Origin: Aigarchaeota archaeon
Lineage (GTDB): Archaea > Thermoproteota > Nitrososphaeria_A > Caldarchaeales > Wolframiiraptoraceae
NCBI GenBank assembly: GCA_025059205.1
Contig: JANXDS010000004.1
Coordinates: 1-64,000, forward strand
Reading direction: 5' to 3'
Length of the DNA stretch: 64,000 nt
Shown here: one piece after another, positions 34,102 through 42,128 of the stretch
How the letters are laid out: every line of letters begins with the position of its first letter
How positions within the stretch are numbered: the first letter of the stretch is position 1
Translations under genes and position numbers: made by a program
The notes under the pieces: model-generated
Told to the model about the DNA's origin: nothing
The model's input: only the letters and a program-made list of their open reading frames with translations
The model's database searches: none

Positions 34102-35415
34102 ATGTCCATCATGTTTCAGGACTTTTACGAATTTAAGACACAAAAGTCGCGGGTTCTTTATGACGAAGCCAGAAGGTTCCTGCCGGGAGGCGTTAGCTAT
34201 GCGATAAAATACTGGGAACCTTATCCGATCTACGTCTCTAGAGCTAAAGGTAGCAAGATATGTGATGTTGACGGGAATGAGTATTTAGACTTCTGGATGG
34301 GACACACAGCAATCATAATGGGACATGCATACGAACCGGTTATCAAGGCTGCAAAAGAGCAACTTGAACTAGGTGCGCACCTCGGTTTCTGCCACGAATG
34401 GGAAGTAAAGTTGGCGGAAATTATAACGAAGATGGTTCCGAGCGTAAAGTTGTTCAGAGCTACAAATAGCGGTACTGAGGCAAACATGTACGCTATCAGG
34501 CTTGCTAGGGCGTATACGGGAAAAAGAAAGATAGCAAAGTTTGAAGGGCATTGGCATGGCGGTTACGATGCACTACATAAAGCCGTCAACCCTCCGTTAG
34601 ATAAACCAGCTTCGTTAGGCCTAACCGAATGTGTTATGAGTGATACGATAGTTTTGCCGTTCAACGACCTTGAAGGTGTGAGACAAAAGGTAAAGGGTGA
34701 ACCCTTAGCATGCATAATCCTGGAACCTGTTATGGGCTCCAACGGTATGATACCCGCAGATAGAGAATTCCTGAAAGGACTCAGAGAACTTTGCGACGAG
34801 CTTGACATCCTATTGATATTCGATGAGGTAATAACGGGCTTCAGGTTGGCCAAGGGTGGTGCACAAGAGTACTACGGCGTATTACCGGATATCACCACTT
34901 TTGGAAAAGTTCTCGGTGGAGGCATATTCCCCGCTGGTGGGTTTGGCGGCAGAGAAGACATCATGGAATTACTAGATCAGACGAAAAGGAAGCATTATGA
35001 AACGTCATTCCACGGCGGAACTTATGCCGGAAACCCGCTCACGACTAGGGCAGGCTATACATTGTTGAGCGAGTTAATAAAAGGCGAAGTGTATCCGAAG
35101 ATAAACGCGCTTGGTGAGAAGGCCAGGAAAGGATTAGAGGATATTTTCAGCAGGTATAAGATAGATGCTCACGTTACTGGTGTGGGTTCGCTGTTTTCTA
35201 TTCATTTCACGAAAGAAAAACCAAAAGACGTCAGAAGCGCGATAGGTGATACCAAGCTCACAAAAGATTGCTTTTACTTTCTGCTTAGAAATAATATCCT
35301 TTGCATGAAGCCCAGCAAGCAAGTGTTCGCACCCTCAGCAGCCCATTCTGAAGAAGATATAGAGTACTTGCTTTCAGTTATGGAGGATTTTTCGAGAAGA
35401 GTATCGGCTCAGTAA
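34102..35415 (+). CDS. Class III aminotransferase, glutamate-1-semialdehyde aminomutase-like
   Basis: The 437-residue PLP enzyme has FRATNSGTEANMYAIRLARA, FEGHWHGGYDA, LIFDEVITGFRLAKGG and TTFGKVLGGGIFPAGGFGG, where the lysine binds PLP. The closest family pattern is glutamate-1-semialdehyde 2,1-aminomutase (HemL), but no heme gene is nearby and it follows an HtrA protease gene. Related enzymes of the same subgroup use other substrates, so the reaction is uncertain. The stop overlaps the convergent Toprim gene by seven bases. Confidence 0.8.
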   Translation: MSIMFQDFYEFKTQKSRVLYDEARRFLPGGVSYAIKYWEPYPIYVSRAKGSKICDVDGNEYLDFWMGHTAIIMGHAYEPVIKAAKEQLELGAHLGFCHEWEVKLAEIITKMVPSVKLFRATNSGTEANMYAIRLARAYTGKRKIAKFEGHWHGGYDALHKAVNPPLDKPASLGLTECVMSDTIVLPFNDLEGVRQKVKGEPLACIILEPVMGSNGMIPADREFLKGLRELCDELDILLIFDEVITGFRLAKGGAQEYYGVLPDITTFGKVLGGGIFPAGGFGGREDIMELLDQTKRKHYETSFHGGTYAGNPLTTRAGYTLLSELIKGEVYPKINALGEKARKGLEDIFSRYKIDAHVTGVGSLFSIHFTKEKPKDVRSAIGDTKLTKDCFYFLLRNNILCMKPSKQVFAPSAAHSEEDIEYLLSVMEDFSRRVSAQ

Positions 35416-35813
35416 ACCGACCAACTTTCCGGTACGACATTGATTATGTCCTTTATTTCGCTTATGCCTGCTCTCCTCATTATCGATAACTTTCTCATGT
35501 ACGAGACGTCAACTTCTTTCATACGGCCCGATAAGTTAGCGACTACCCTTCTGGCGATGCTTAAACCTTCAACGTCCAGATCTGTCAGTACTATTAATTT
35601 AGTTGCGCTATTTTTTTCAGCCCAACTTAGCAAGGCTCTTATAGAGGTGTACCTAAGTATCGTGCCCTTTATGCCCAATCTTTTAAGGCATTCTTCGTCA
35701 CGCTTTCCCTCAACTAGTATGACTGCACCTGATTCACTTTCAGCCCTTAAGTCGTTTACGATCTTAAGCATTTTCTCGGTCAGTTCTCGCCTTCGTTCCA
35801 TATCAAACTCCAC
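35409..35813 (-). CDS. Small Toprim-domain protein (RNase M5-like)
   Basis: This 134-residue protein contains a stand-alone Toprim fold: a conserved glutamate in ILVEGKRDEECLKRLGI and the acidic DxD pair in IVLTDLDVEGLSIAR. Such small archaeal proteins belong to the COG1658-like group related to ribonuclease M5 and to the Toprim part of primases and topoisomerases. A nucleic-acid cleaving or binding role is likely, the target unknown. Confidence 0.78.
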   Translation of the reverse strand: MEFDMERRRELTEKMLKIVNDLRAESESGAVILVEGKRDEECLKRLGIKGTILRYTSIRALLSWAEKNSATKLIVLTDLDVEGLSIARRVVANLSGRMKEVDVSYMRKLSIMRRAGISEIKDIINVVPESWSVY

Positions 35814-35986
35814 TATAACATCTGGTCTAAAAAATCTTTTTTTGAAAAATTTAGCACGTTTTTCCGATGGAGATCGTCATCTTATGAGATTCTGCTAAGC
35901 AAAAATTACTCATATGTACCTCTTGTGAATATACGGGCGTATTAACAACGGATTTCTGATACTTTCACTTTTAACCCGCTCCAAGT

Positions 35987-35996
35987 AAAGGAGGTG
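35987..35996 (+). promoter_or_regulatory. Strong Shine-Dalgarno upstream of the CdrS-like gene
   Basis: AAAGGAGGTG ends eight bases before the GTG at 36005 and is the most complete Shine-Dalgarno match I noticed in the window. A TATA-like CTTTTAAC lies about 20 bases further upstream. Confidence 0.6.
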
Positions 35997-36004
35997 TATA
36001 ATAG

Positions 36005-36151
36005 GTGAAGGTTGTAACGGTTCACCTTCCAGAGGTTTACCTTGACGTTATAGATGAGCTAGTAAGACGAAAGTTATATCCCAACAGGGCCGAGGCCATA
36101 AGAACCGCAGTTAGAGATTTCATTATGGAGGAGATGCCGGCAAGTGAGTGA
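36005..36151 (+). CDS. CdrS-like ribbon-helix-helix protein upstream of ftsZ
   Basis: This 48-residue CopG-type protein starts MKVVTVHLPEVYLDVIDELV, with NRAEAIRTAVRDFI as the second helix of the ribbon-helix-helix fold. It overlaps ftsZ by eight bases. In euryarchaea a short RHH protein of this type (CdrS) sits beside ftsZ and controls cell-division genes, so a similar autoregulatory role is likely here; that is inference from family and position. Confidence 0.8.
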   Translation: MKVVTVHLPEVYLDVIDELVRRKLYPNRAEAIRTAVRDFIMEEMPASE

Positions 36152-37301
36152 GACCATGCTTCCTAGCTCTAGTGATATTGAGAAACTCGACGGCATTCGT
36201 ATAAAGCTGGTCGGTATAGGTGGGGCCGGCTGCAACACGATCAGTCGGCTGGCCTCACAAGGATTAAATGGTGTTATAACGATCGCAGCGAATACGGATG
36301 TACAGCATCTAGAGATGGTTAGGGCTCACCACAAAATCGTACTCGGAAAAAATGTAACGAGGTTTAAAGGTTCTGGCGGAGACCCAGAAAAGGGTAGGAT
36401 GGCAACCGAAGAATGTGAAGACGAATTTAGAAATTTACTCGACGGTGCTGATATAGTGTTCGTGATGGCTGGCTTAGGTGGTGGTACCGGTACCGGAGGC
36501 GCACCCGTAGTCGCGTCGATAGCAAAGGAGCTGGGTGCTATAGTCATCAGCGTAGCTACTTTACCCTTTAGGTTCGAAGGCAACGTTCGAAAGAAGATAG
36601 CGATACAAGGCTTACAAAAACTAAAAGAAGTATGCAACACCGTGGTGCTAATAGACAATAATAAGCTACTTGATTTCTATCCACAGTATGAACTGAGGAC
36701 GGCCTTCTCATTGGTTGACGACGTGATAAACAACATGATGCTAAGTATAACGGAATCGATAGTGAAACCAAGCCTGATAAACATAGATTACGCGGATTTC
36801 AAAACCCTAGTCGAAAGGGGTAGCCTGGCATCTTTAGGTATAGGCAGGTCTTCATCACCAAACAGAGCCGAGGAGGCCACTTTCAACGCTTTACAATCGC
36901 CGCTACTTGACGTAACTTACGACAAGCTGTCGGGCGCGATAGTACACGTAACGGGTGGTGAGGATATGAAGCTGAGCGAAGCGGCAAGACCCGCAGAGAT
37001 AATATCAGAGTTGATGGGCATGGATGCCCTTGTAATATGGGGCGCGAGGATTGATAACTACTATGCCTCAACAATACAGGTATCACTCATACTCACGGGT
37101 CTTAGCGATACCTTTAGTAACGCTGCCGAAGTTGAAGCTGTGAGTTTGCCGACTAAGAAATCGAATGAGGAATTTAAGATTTCGCAACCTGCTGTGCCGG
37201 CCCAACCCACTATCGACAACGAGTTGGAGTATGAATTAGAAAGAATAGTGGCCGAGCTCGGGATTAGAAAACTCTCAATAGAAAATGCACACGTATACTG
37301 A
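36144..37301 (+). CDS. ftsZ: Cell division protein FtsZ
   Basis: The 385-residue tubulin homologue has KLVGIGGAGCNTI at the N-terminus, the GTP signature GGGTGTG at 112-118, and the T7-loop region (NIDYADFKTLV) that completes the GTPase site of the next subunit. A flexible linker (VSLPTKKSNEEFKI to PTID) leads to a conserved C-terminal helix (LEYELERIVAELGIRKL). It forms the division ring. GTG at 36144 and ATG at 36156 are both possible starts. Coupling to the RHH gene is by overlap. FtsZ in a TACK-like gene context argues against Sulfolobales or Thermoproteales. Confidence 0.97.
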   Translation: MSETMLPSSSDIEKLDGIRIKLVGIGGAGCNTISRLASQGLNGVITIAANTDVQHLEMVRAHHKIVLGKNVTRFKGSGGDPEKGRMATEECEDEFRNLLDGADIVFVMAGLGGGTGTGGAPVVASIAKELGAIVISVATLPFRFEGNVRKKIAIQGLQKLKEVCNTVVLIDNNKLLDFYPQYELRTAFSLVDDVINNMMLSITESIVKPSLINIDYADFKTLVERGSLASLGIGRSSSPNRAEEATFNALQSPLLDVTYDKLSGAIVHVTGGEDMKLSEAARPAEIISELMGMDALVIWGARIDNYYASTIQVSLILTGLSDTFSNAAEVEAVSLPTKKSNEEFKISQPAVPAQPTIDNELEYELERIVAELGIRKLSIENAHVY

Positions 37302-37320
37302 ATCAACTTTAAAATTTCTC

Positions 37321-37336
37321 TAATTTTTTTGTTTTT
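37321..37336 (+). terminator. T-rich terminator after ftsZ
   Basis: A run of seven T followed after one G by five T lies 20-35 bases after the ftsZ stop, in the 33-base spacer before the convergent metG. Such oligo-T tracts end archaeal transcripts without a hairpin. Confidence 0.5.
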
Positions 37337-38987
37337 ATGCCAAACTAAGCTTTGACATATATTTCGATATCTCCTCGTCAGTTACTTTTCTGAACAACGG
37401 CTCTGGTTTGTTGATTTTGTGTTGTGGTTTAATGGGCACGCTGAGCTCTTCCCATCTTACGGTCTCCGGCGTTAAGTTCAGGTTAATCATGCTCATGAGT
37501 TTATGTGCTGAAAAAGGTAAGTAGGGTGACATAAGAACACAGAGTGCCTTAACTACTTGCATCGCCACATACATTGCCCTAGCTGCGTTCTCCGTTATAG
37601 CCCACGGCTTCATAGTGTTCAGATACCTATTACCCAACTGGGCCAGCTCCAATATGATCTTTAGACCCGATTTAAAACGACAGTTTTCCAACCTGTTCTT
37701 AAACATGACGGTTAGCTTTTCTACATCATTTAGAAGCTCTCTATCCTGCGGCTCAAGCTCACCTGGTTCTGGTACTACACCTTCAAACTTAGTATGAACG
37801 AACAACAATACTCTATGAACAAAGTTACCGAGCGTTGCCACAAGCTCGTTGTTTATTTTTGCTTGGAAATCCTTCCACCTAAAATCAGAATCTTTCGTTT
37901 CAGGAGCTATTATCGCGGCGTAGTATCTAATCAAGTCTGGCTCGTAACTTTCAAGCATCTCATGAAGCCAAATGACCCAGCCTCTGCTCGTTGAGAGTTT
38001 TTGCCCCTCTAAGTTTACGAACTCGTTCACGACGACGTTATAAGGCAAGACGTAATCACCATGCGCTATAAGTATGGCTGGAAACAGGATCGTGTGAAAG
38101 AAAAGGTTGTCCTTTCCTATAAAACAGTAAAGCCTTGTTTCTGGGTCTAGCCAAAACTTCTTCCATGCATCTGGTTGCCCAACCTGTATGCTCCAGTCTT
38201 TGGTTGCAGATATGTAGCCTAGAAGATTTTCAACCCAATTATAGAGTACCTGTCCCTCTGCTCCGGGGAAGGGTGCAGGCGGTCCCCAATCGTAATCCCT
38301 CGTTATATCCTTGTCCTTTAACCCCTCGTTCTCTAACCAAGATGTTGTCTTATTATAGGTTGATTTTCTCCAAAACTTCTTCGGTTTTACGTACTCAAGC
38401 ACTTTTTGCGTCAAAGCCGACAGCTTCAGGAAGTAGTGGTCTTTCTCTATGATTATTGGTTTGTTGCCGCACAAAGTACAAACAGGGTCTATTAGTTCGT
38501 TCGCCTCGTACCAGCTTGCACACACCTCGCAGACTTCGCCATACTGGTCCGGTGCTCCGCAAATCGGACACGTACCCTTCACGAATCTATCAGGTAATAC
38601 TTTATCATCCTTCGGACAATACCATTGCTTTATTCTTTTTCTGTATATGTAACCCTTTTCCCACAGTCTAGTGTAAAACTCGTACACAGTATCGTAATGG
38701 ATTTTTTTGGACGTTCTGGAGAATATGTCGAAACTTATTCCAAGCTTAGCGAAAGTATCTCTCTGAATCGGATAGAACATATCGCACAGCTGTTGCGGTG
38801 TCATGCCCTTTTTCATGGCCTCCAGCACGATGCTGGATGCGTTTTCGTCTGTTCCACATACGAATAGAACTTCATGTCCAAGCATCCTCATGAATCGCGC
38901 AAATATGTCGGCCGGAAGATACGCTCCGCTAAGATGACCAAAGTGTCTCGGTGCGTAGGAATACGGTAAGGCAGCCGTTATCAGAAT
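37335..38987 (-). CDS. metG: Methionyl-tRNA synthetase, no canonical start codon
   Basis: This class I synthetase charges tRNA-Met. The HIGH motif appears as HFGHLSG, the KMSKS motif as KLSTSRG, and a four-strand zinc knuckle (CPKDD, CPICG, CEVCA, CTLCG) lies between them. The first in-frame ATG (38897) falls after the HIGH motif, yet the frame is open to 39014 and encodes ILITAALPYSYAPRHFGHL, which is essential to the fold. Between the upstream TAG and that ATG there is no ATG, GTG or TTG; ATT at 38987 or CTG at 38984 are the plausible starts, or an indel. The product is about 550 residues without the C-terminal EMAP-like domain. Confidence 0.93.
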   Translation of the reverse strand: MLITAALPYSYAPRHFGHLSGAYLPADIFARFMRMLGHEVLFVCGTDENASSIVLEAMKKGMTPQQLCDMFYPIQRDTFAKLGISFDIFSRTSKKIHYDTVYEFYTRLWEKGYIYRKRIKQWYCPKDDKVLPDRFVKGTCPICGAPDQYGEVCEVCASWYEANELIDPVCTLCGNKPIIIEKDHYFLKLSALTQKVLEYVKPKKFWRKSTYNKTTSWLENEGLKDKDITRDYDWGPPAPFPGAEGQVLYNWVENLLGYISATKDWSIQVGQPDAWKKFWLDPETRLYCFIGKDNLFFHTILFPAILIAHGDYVLPYNVVVNEFVNLEGQKLSTSRGWVIWLHEMLESYEPDLIRYYAAIIAPETKDSDFRWKDFQAKINNELVATLGNFVHRVLLFVHTKFEGVVPEPGELEPQDRELLNDVEKLTVMFKNRLENCRFKSGLKIILELAQLGNRYLNTMKPWAITENAARAMYVAMQVVKALCVLMSPYLPFSAHKLMSMINLNLTPETVRWEELSVPIKPQHKINKPEPLFRKVTDEEISKYMSKLSLA

Positions 38988-39104
38988 TCTTAGGGCTTGA
39001 CACCCTCCCGTTACATCCTAAAAAAGGTTTATTTAAACAAATCGTTAACTTAGCACTAACAAAAGCTATATTATCGGCAAGAAATCCTCTAATTTTAACA
39101 AAAC

Positions 39105-40961
39105 ATGAAACTGTTAATACTGCATACGAACTTTGTTGAGTATGAGCCAGTAGAGATAGAGGGGAAGGTATTCGAAGAGGCGGAACCGGGTCGTAAGAGG
39201 TTTGAGGAAATAATTTTGGTCCTTACGACTATGGAAGAAGGAGACGACGAGGCTACGGTAGATAAAGCGGTGAGCGAGTTAAAGGGTTATTCGTCAAAGG
39301 TTGGCAGTAGGCGTATACTGATATACCCTTACGCTCATCTTAGCAACAAACTTGCAACACCGGAAAGAGCTTTGGAACTTGTTCGTATATTTAGGGAAAA
39401 ATGTGGGCTAGTAGGAATGGAGGTCTATACTTCGCCTTTCGGTTGGACTAAAGCACTTTCCTTATCGATCAAGGGACATCCTTTGGCTGAGCAGTTCAGG
39501 TCGATAACACCAGAAGCAGCTAGCGCTACTTATGTCCCCAAGGCTTTAGTTATGGAGGAGAGAATAAGATCGTATTGGTACATATTGACACCGGACGGGA
39601 AATTGACTCCAGTAGAATCTTTCGATTTTTCAGGGCATGAGGGTCTAAAGGCCCTTGCAGTGTACGAAATGGCAAAGTCAAGGGCAGTCTTACAAACGCC
39701 ACCTCATGTGGATCTAATGAAGAAATTAGAGATTGCAGATTATGAGCCGGGAAGCGATCTAGGCAATATAAGGTGGCCGGCAAAGGGGCGATTGATAAAA
39801 TCCCTTATTGAACACTACGTAACCGAAAAGGTCATAGAGTATGGTGGTATGGAAATCGAGACACCCATAATGTATGACCTAAAGCATCCGTGCTTAGAGA
39901 GTTACTTGAACAGATTTCCTGCCAGACAGTATATAGTAAAATCCGATGAGAAGGAGTTCTTCCTAAGGTTCGCTGCATGTTTCGGTCAGTTCCTTATGGC
40001 GCATGACATGCAAGTATCTTACAAACAACTCCCCGTCAGACTCTACGAGTTAACGAGATACAGCTTTAGAAGGGAGAAAAGCGGTGAACTCGTCGGTTTA
40101 AAGAGATTGAGAGCGTTTACGATGCCTGATGTTCATGCATTATGCGCCGATATCCAGCAAGCCAAAGAAGAAATGCTTCGCAGGTTTGAGTTATCAATAA
40201 ACGTTTTAGAAGGTATCGGTTTGACCAAAGATGATTATGAGATGGCGATAAGATTCACGAAAGACTTCTACGAATCTAACAAGGAATTCGTGACCGAATT
40301 GGTTAAGACGTTCGGAAAGCCGGCGCTTGTGGAAATGTGGGAAGAAAGATTCTTCTACTTTGTTCTGAAATGGGAGTTTAACTTTATTGATAATTTAGGA
40401 AAAGCATCAGCACTCTCCACAGACCAGATAGACGTCGAGAACGCAGAACGTTATGACATAACTTACGTTGACCAATTTGGAAACAAGAGATATCCAATAA
40501 TTTTACACTGTTCACCAAGCGGCGCTATAGAAAGGGTCATCTATGCTCTACTAGAGAAAGCTTACAAGGCTTACATGGAAGGTGGTAAACCTATGTTGCC
40601 AGTGTGGTTATCGCCAACGCAAATCAGGCTGATACCGGTATCAGACGCATTCGTTGAAGACTGTGTGTTATTAAGTGAAAGGCTAGAAAGCGAACAGATA
40701 AGGGTTGATGTGGATGATAGATCAGAGACGGTCGATAAAAAGGTTCGAGATGCGGAAACAGAGTGGGTTCCCTATATAATAGTTTTTGGAAAGAGAGAAA
40801 AAGAGTCCAACGTGTTCTCCGTAAGGGATAGAGCATCAGGCAGCATAAAACAGATGACCATCGAAGAATTGATTAGAGAGATACGTTCAAAGACTGCCGG
40901 AAGACCATATAAAAGGCTCAGCCTGCCTAGGATGTTATCCAAGAGACCAAGCTTCAGGTGA
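39105..40961 (+). CDS. thrS: Threonyl-tRNA synthetase, archaeal type
   Basis: The 618-residue class II synthetase has the archaeal N-terminal D-aminoacyl-tRNA deacylase-like editing domain (about 1-140, starting MKLLILHTNFVEYE). A catalytic core follows with IETPIMYDLKHPCLESYLNRF-type motif 1 region, RLYELTRYSFRREKSGELVGLKRLRAFTMPD (motif 2) and HCSPSGAIERVIYALLE (motif 3), then an anticodon-binding domain. It is transcribed away from metG from a 117-base spacer, a divergent synthetase pair. Confidence 0.96.
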   Translation: MKLLILHTNFVEYEPVEIEGKVFEEAEPGRKRFEEIILVLTTMEEGDDEATVDKAVSELKGYSSKVGSRRILIYPYAHLSNKLATPERALELVRIFREKCGLVGMEVYTSPFGWTKALSLSIKGHPLAEQFRSITPEAASATYVPKALVMEERIRSYWYILTPDGKLTPVESFDFSGHEGLKALAVYEMAKSRAVLQTPPHVDLMKKLEIADYEPGSDLGNIRWPAKGRLIKSLIEHYVTEKVIEYGGMEIETPIMYDLKHPCLESYLNRFPARQYIVKSDEKEFFLRFAACFGQFLMAHDMQVSYKQLPVRLYELTRYSFRREKSGELVGLKRLRAFTMPDVHALCADIQQAKEEMLRRFELSINVLEGIGLTKDDYEMAIRFTKDFYESNKEFVTELVKTFGKPALVEMWEERFFYFVLKWEFNFIDNLGKASALSTDQIDVENAERYDITYVDQFGNKRYPIILHCSPSGAIERVIYALLEKAYKAYMEGGKPMLPVWLSPTQIRLIPVSDAFVEDCVLLSERLESEQIRVDVDDRSETVDKKVRDAETEWVPYIIVFGKREKESNVFSVRDRASGSIKQMTIEELIREIRSKTAGRPYKRLSLPRMLSKRPSFR

Positions 40962-41000
40962 TTTAGGTACTTTTTCGTAACAAAATTTGTATCAAGCAAA

Positions 41001-41010
41001 TTTTTATATA
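41001..41010 (+). promoter_or_regulatory. TATA box of the his operon
   Basis: TTTTTATATA lies about 150 bases before hisG. Transcription would start near 41030, which leaves a leader of roughly 125 bases, long for an archaeon in which many genes are leaderless. Confidence 0.55.
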
Positions 41011-41029
41011 TCGGATTTTAATAGTTTGC

Positions 41030-41156
41030 ATGTCTAAGCGTGGGGAGGGCCTTGGCCGAAGAGGTCGGTCAAGTTCATCGTGGTGTTTACACTTATCCTT
41101 AGCATCGTATCTAGGCTAAGGCCTTCTCTACGGTACGTAAATGTTGGTGACGTTTT
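41030..41156 (+). promoter_or_regulatory. Structured leader of the his operon
   Basis: Two stem-loops can be drawn between the TATA box and hisG: CTTGGCC (41051-41057) with GGTCAAG (41067-41073, one G-U pair), and CCTTAGC (41097-41103) with GCTAAGG (41115-41121), a perfect seven-base stem with an eleven-base loop. A 29-codon frame (41030-41119, ATG at the predicted transcript start) covers the same region but has no run of histidine codons, so it is not a classical attenuator peptide. It may be an RNA-level control element or a small RNA. Confidence 0.4.
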
Positions 41157-42122
41157 ATGGTCAAAATAAAGTTTGCTATACCAAAAGGTTCGCTCGAAAA
41201 GAACACGTTCGAGTTGCTAGAAAAGGCTATGTACAGATTACATGGTCAAGAGAGGACATACCGACCAGTGATTAACGATCCGGAAATCGAACTTAAAATA
41301 TTAAGGCCCCAAGAGATTCCGATATTTGTCGCCGAAGGTTCTCAGGATCTAGGTATAACTGGCATTGACTGGATACGTGAGACTAACGCGGACGTTGAGG
41401 TTTTAATGGATTTAGAGTACGGTAGGGTTAAGCTTGTCGTAGCCCTTCCCGAAAGCATAGGCTTCAACTCATTACCTGAGCTCTTTGAACGTTATTGGAA
41501 AGAGGGCAAGATCGTAAGGATATCGACCGAATACCTGAATATATCGGCACAACATGTAAAGAACTACGACATTTACAGGAAATGGTTTAAAGATGAGGAA
41601 CCACTCGTCATAACACCCTGGTGGAAAAGAGGAACAAATCGATTTGTTAGCATATTCTTGTCGTTTGGTGCTACTGAGGCGAAACCACCCGAGGATGCGG
41701 ATGCTATAATCGACGTCATTGAGACTGGTAGAACCCTTGAGCAGAACAACCTAAGACCGGTGGAAGTGATACTAGAATCGTCAGCAGTTTTGATAGCCAA
41801 CAAAAAGTCCTTAAACATGCCGGATAAGCGTGAAAAGATACTTGACGTCATGACGATGTTGAAAGGCGTAATCGATGGTGGGAAGAAACTACATATATTC
41901 GTTAACGTAAAGGAGGAGAACCTTGAGCAACTTCTTAGCAGCCTTCCGGCTTTGAAGAAACCGACCATAAGTCCGCTGTCTATGAAGGGTTGGTACTCAG
42001 TAAACACTATCGTCAACAAACAAGAATTCCTCAAACTGCTACCAGTACTGAGAAGGTTAGCACAAGGACTTGTCGTCCACGAGCCCCAGTTGATACTCCC
42101 GCTAGAAGACATCCCGCGTTGA
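41157..42122 (+). CDS. hisG: ATP phosphoribosyltransferase, long form
   Basis: The enzyme joins ATP and PRPP, the first and feedback-regulated step of histidine synthesis. At 321 residues it is the long HisG with two catalytic periplasmic-binding-like domains (FAIPKGSLEKNTFELLEKA, AEGSQDLGITGIDWIRE, DVIETGRTLEQNNL) and the C-terminal regulatory domain (about 225-300) that binds histidine, so it does not need HisZ. It starts the eight-gene his operon; hisC follows after six bases. Confidence 0.95.
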   Translation: MVKIKFAIPKGSLEKNTFELLEKAMYRLHGQERTYRPVINDPEIELKILRPQEIPIFVAEGSQDLGITGIDWIRETNADVEVLMDLEYGRVKLVVALPESIGFNSLPELFERYWKEGKIVRISTEYLNISAQHVKNYDIYRKWFKDEEPLVITPWWKRGTNRFVSIFLSFGATEAKPPEDADAIIDVIETGRTLEQNNLRPVEVILESSAVLIANKKSLNMPDKREKILDVMTMLKGVIDGGKKLHIFVNVKEENLEQLLSSLPALKKPTISPLSMKGWYSVNTIVNKQEFLKLLPVLRRLAQGLVVHEPQLILPLEDIPR

Positions 42123-42128
42123 CGTGAA

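Noticed and set aside
34102-35415. Naming the aminotransferase HemL outright
   Set aside because: The family resemblance is good, but no other heme-pathway gene is nearby and class III aminotransferases share these motifs with other activities.
41030-41119. 29-codon frame as a his attenuator leader peptide
   Set aside because: It contains only one histidine codon and is rich in Arg and Ser, so it lacks the run expected of an attenuation peptide.
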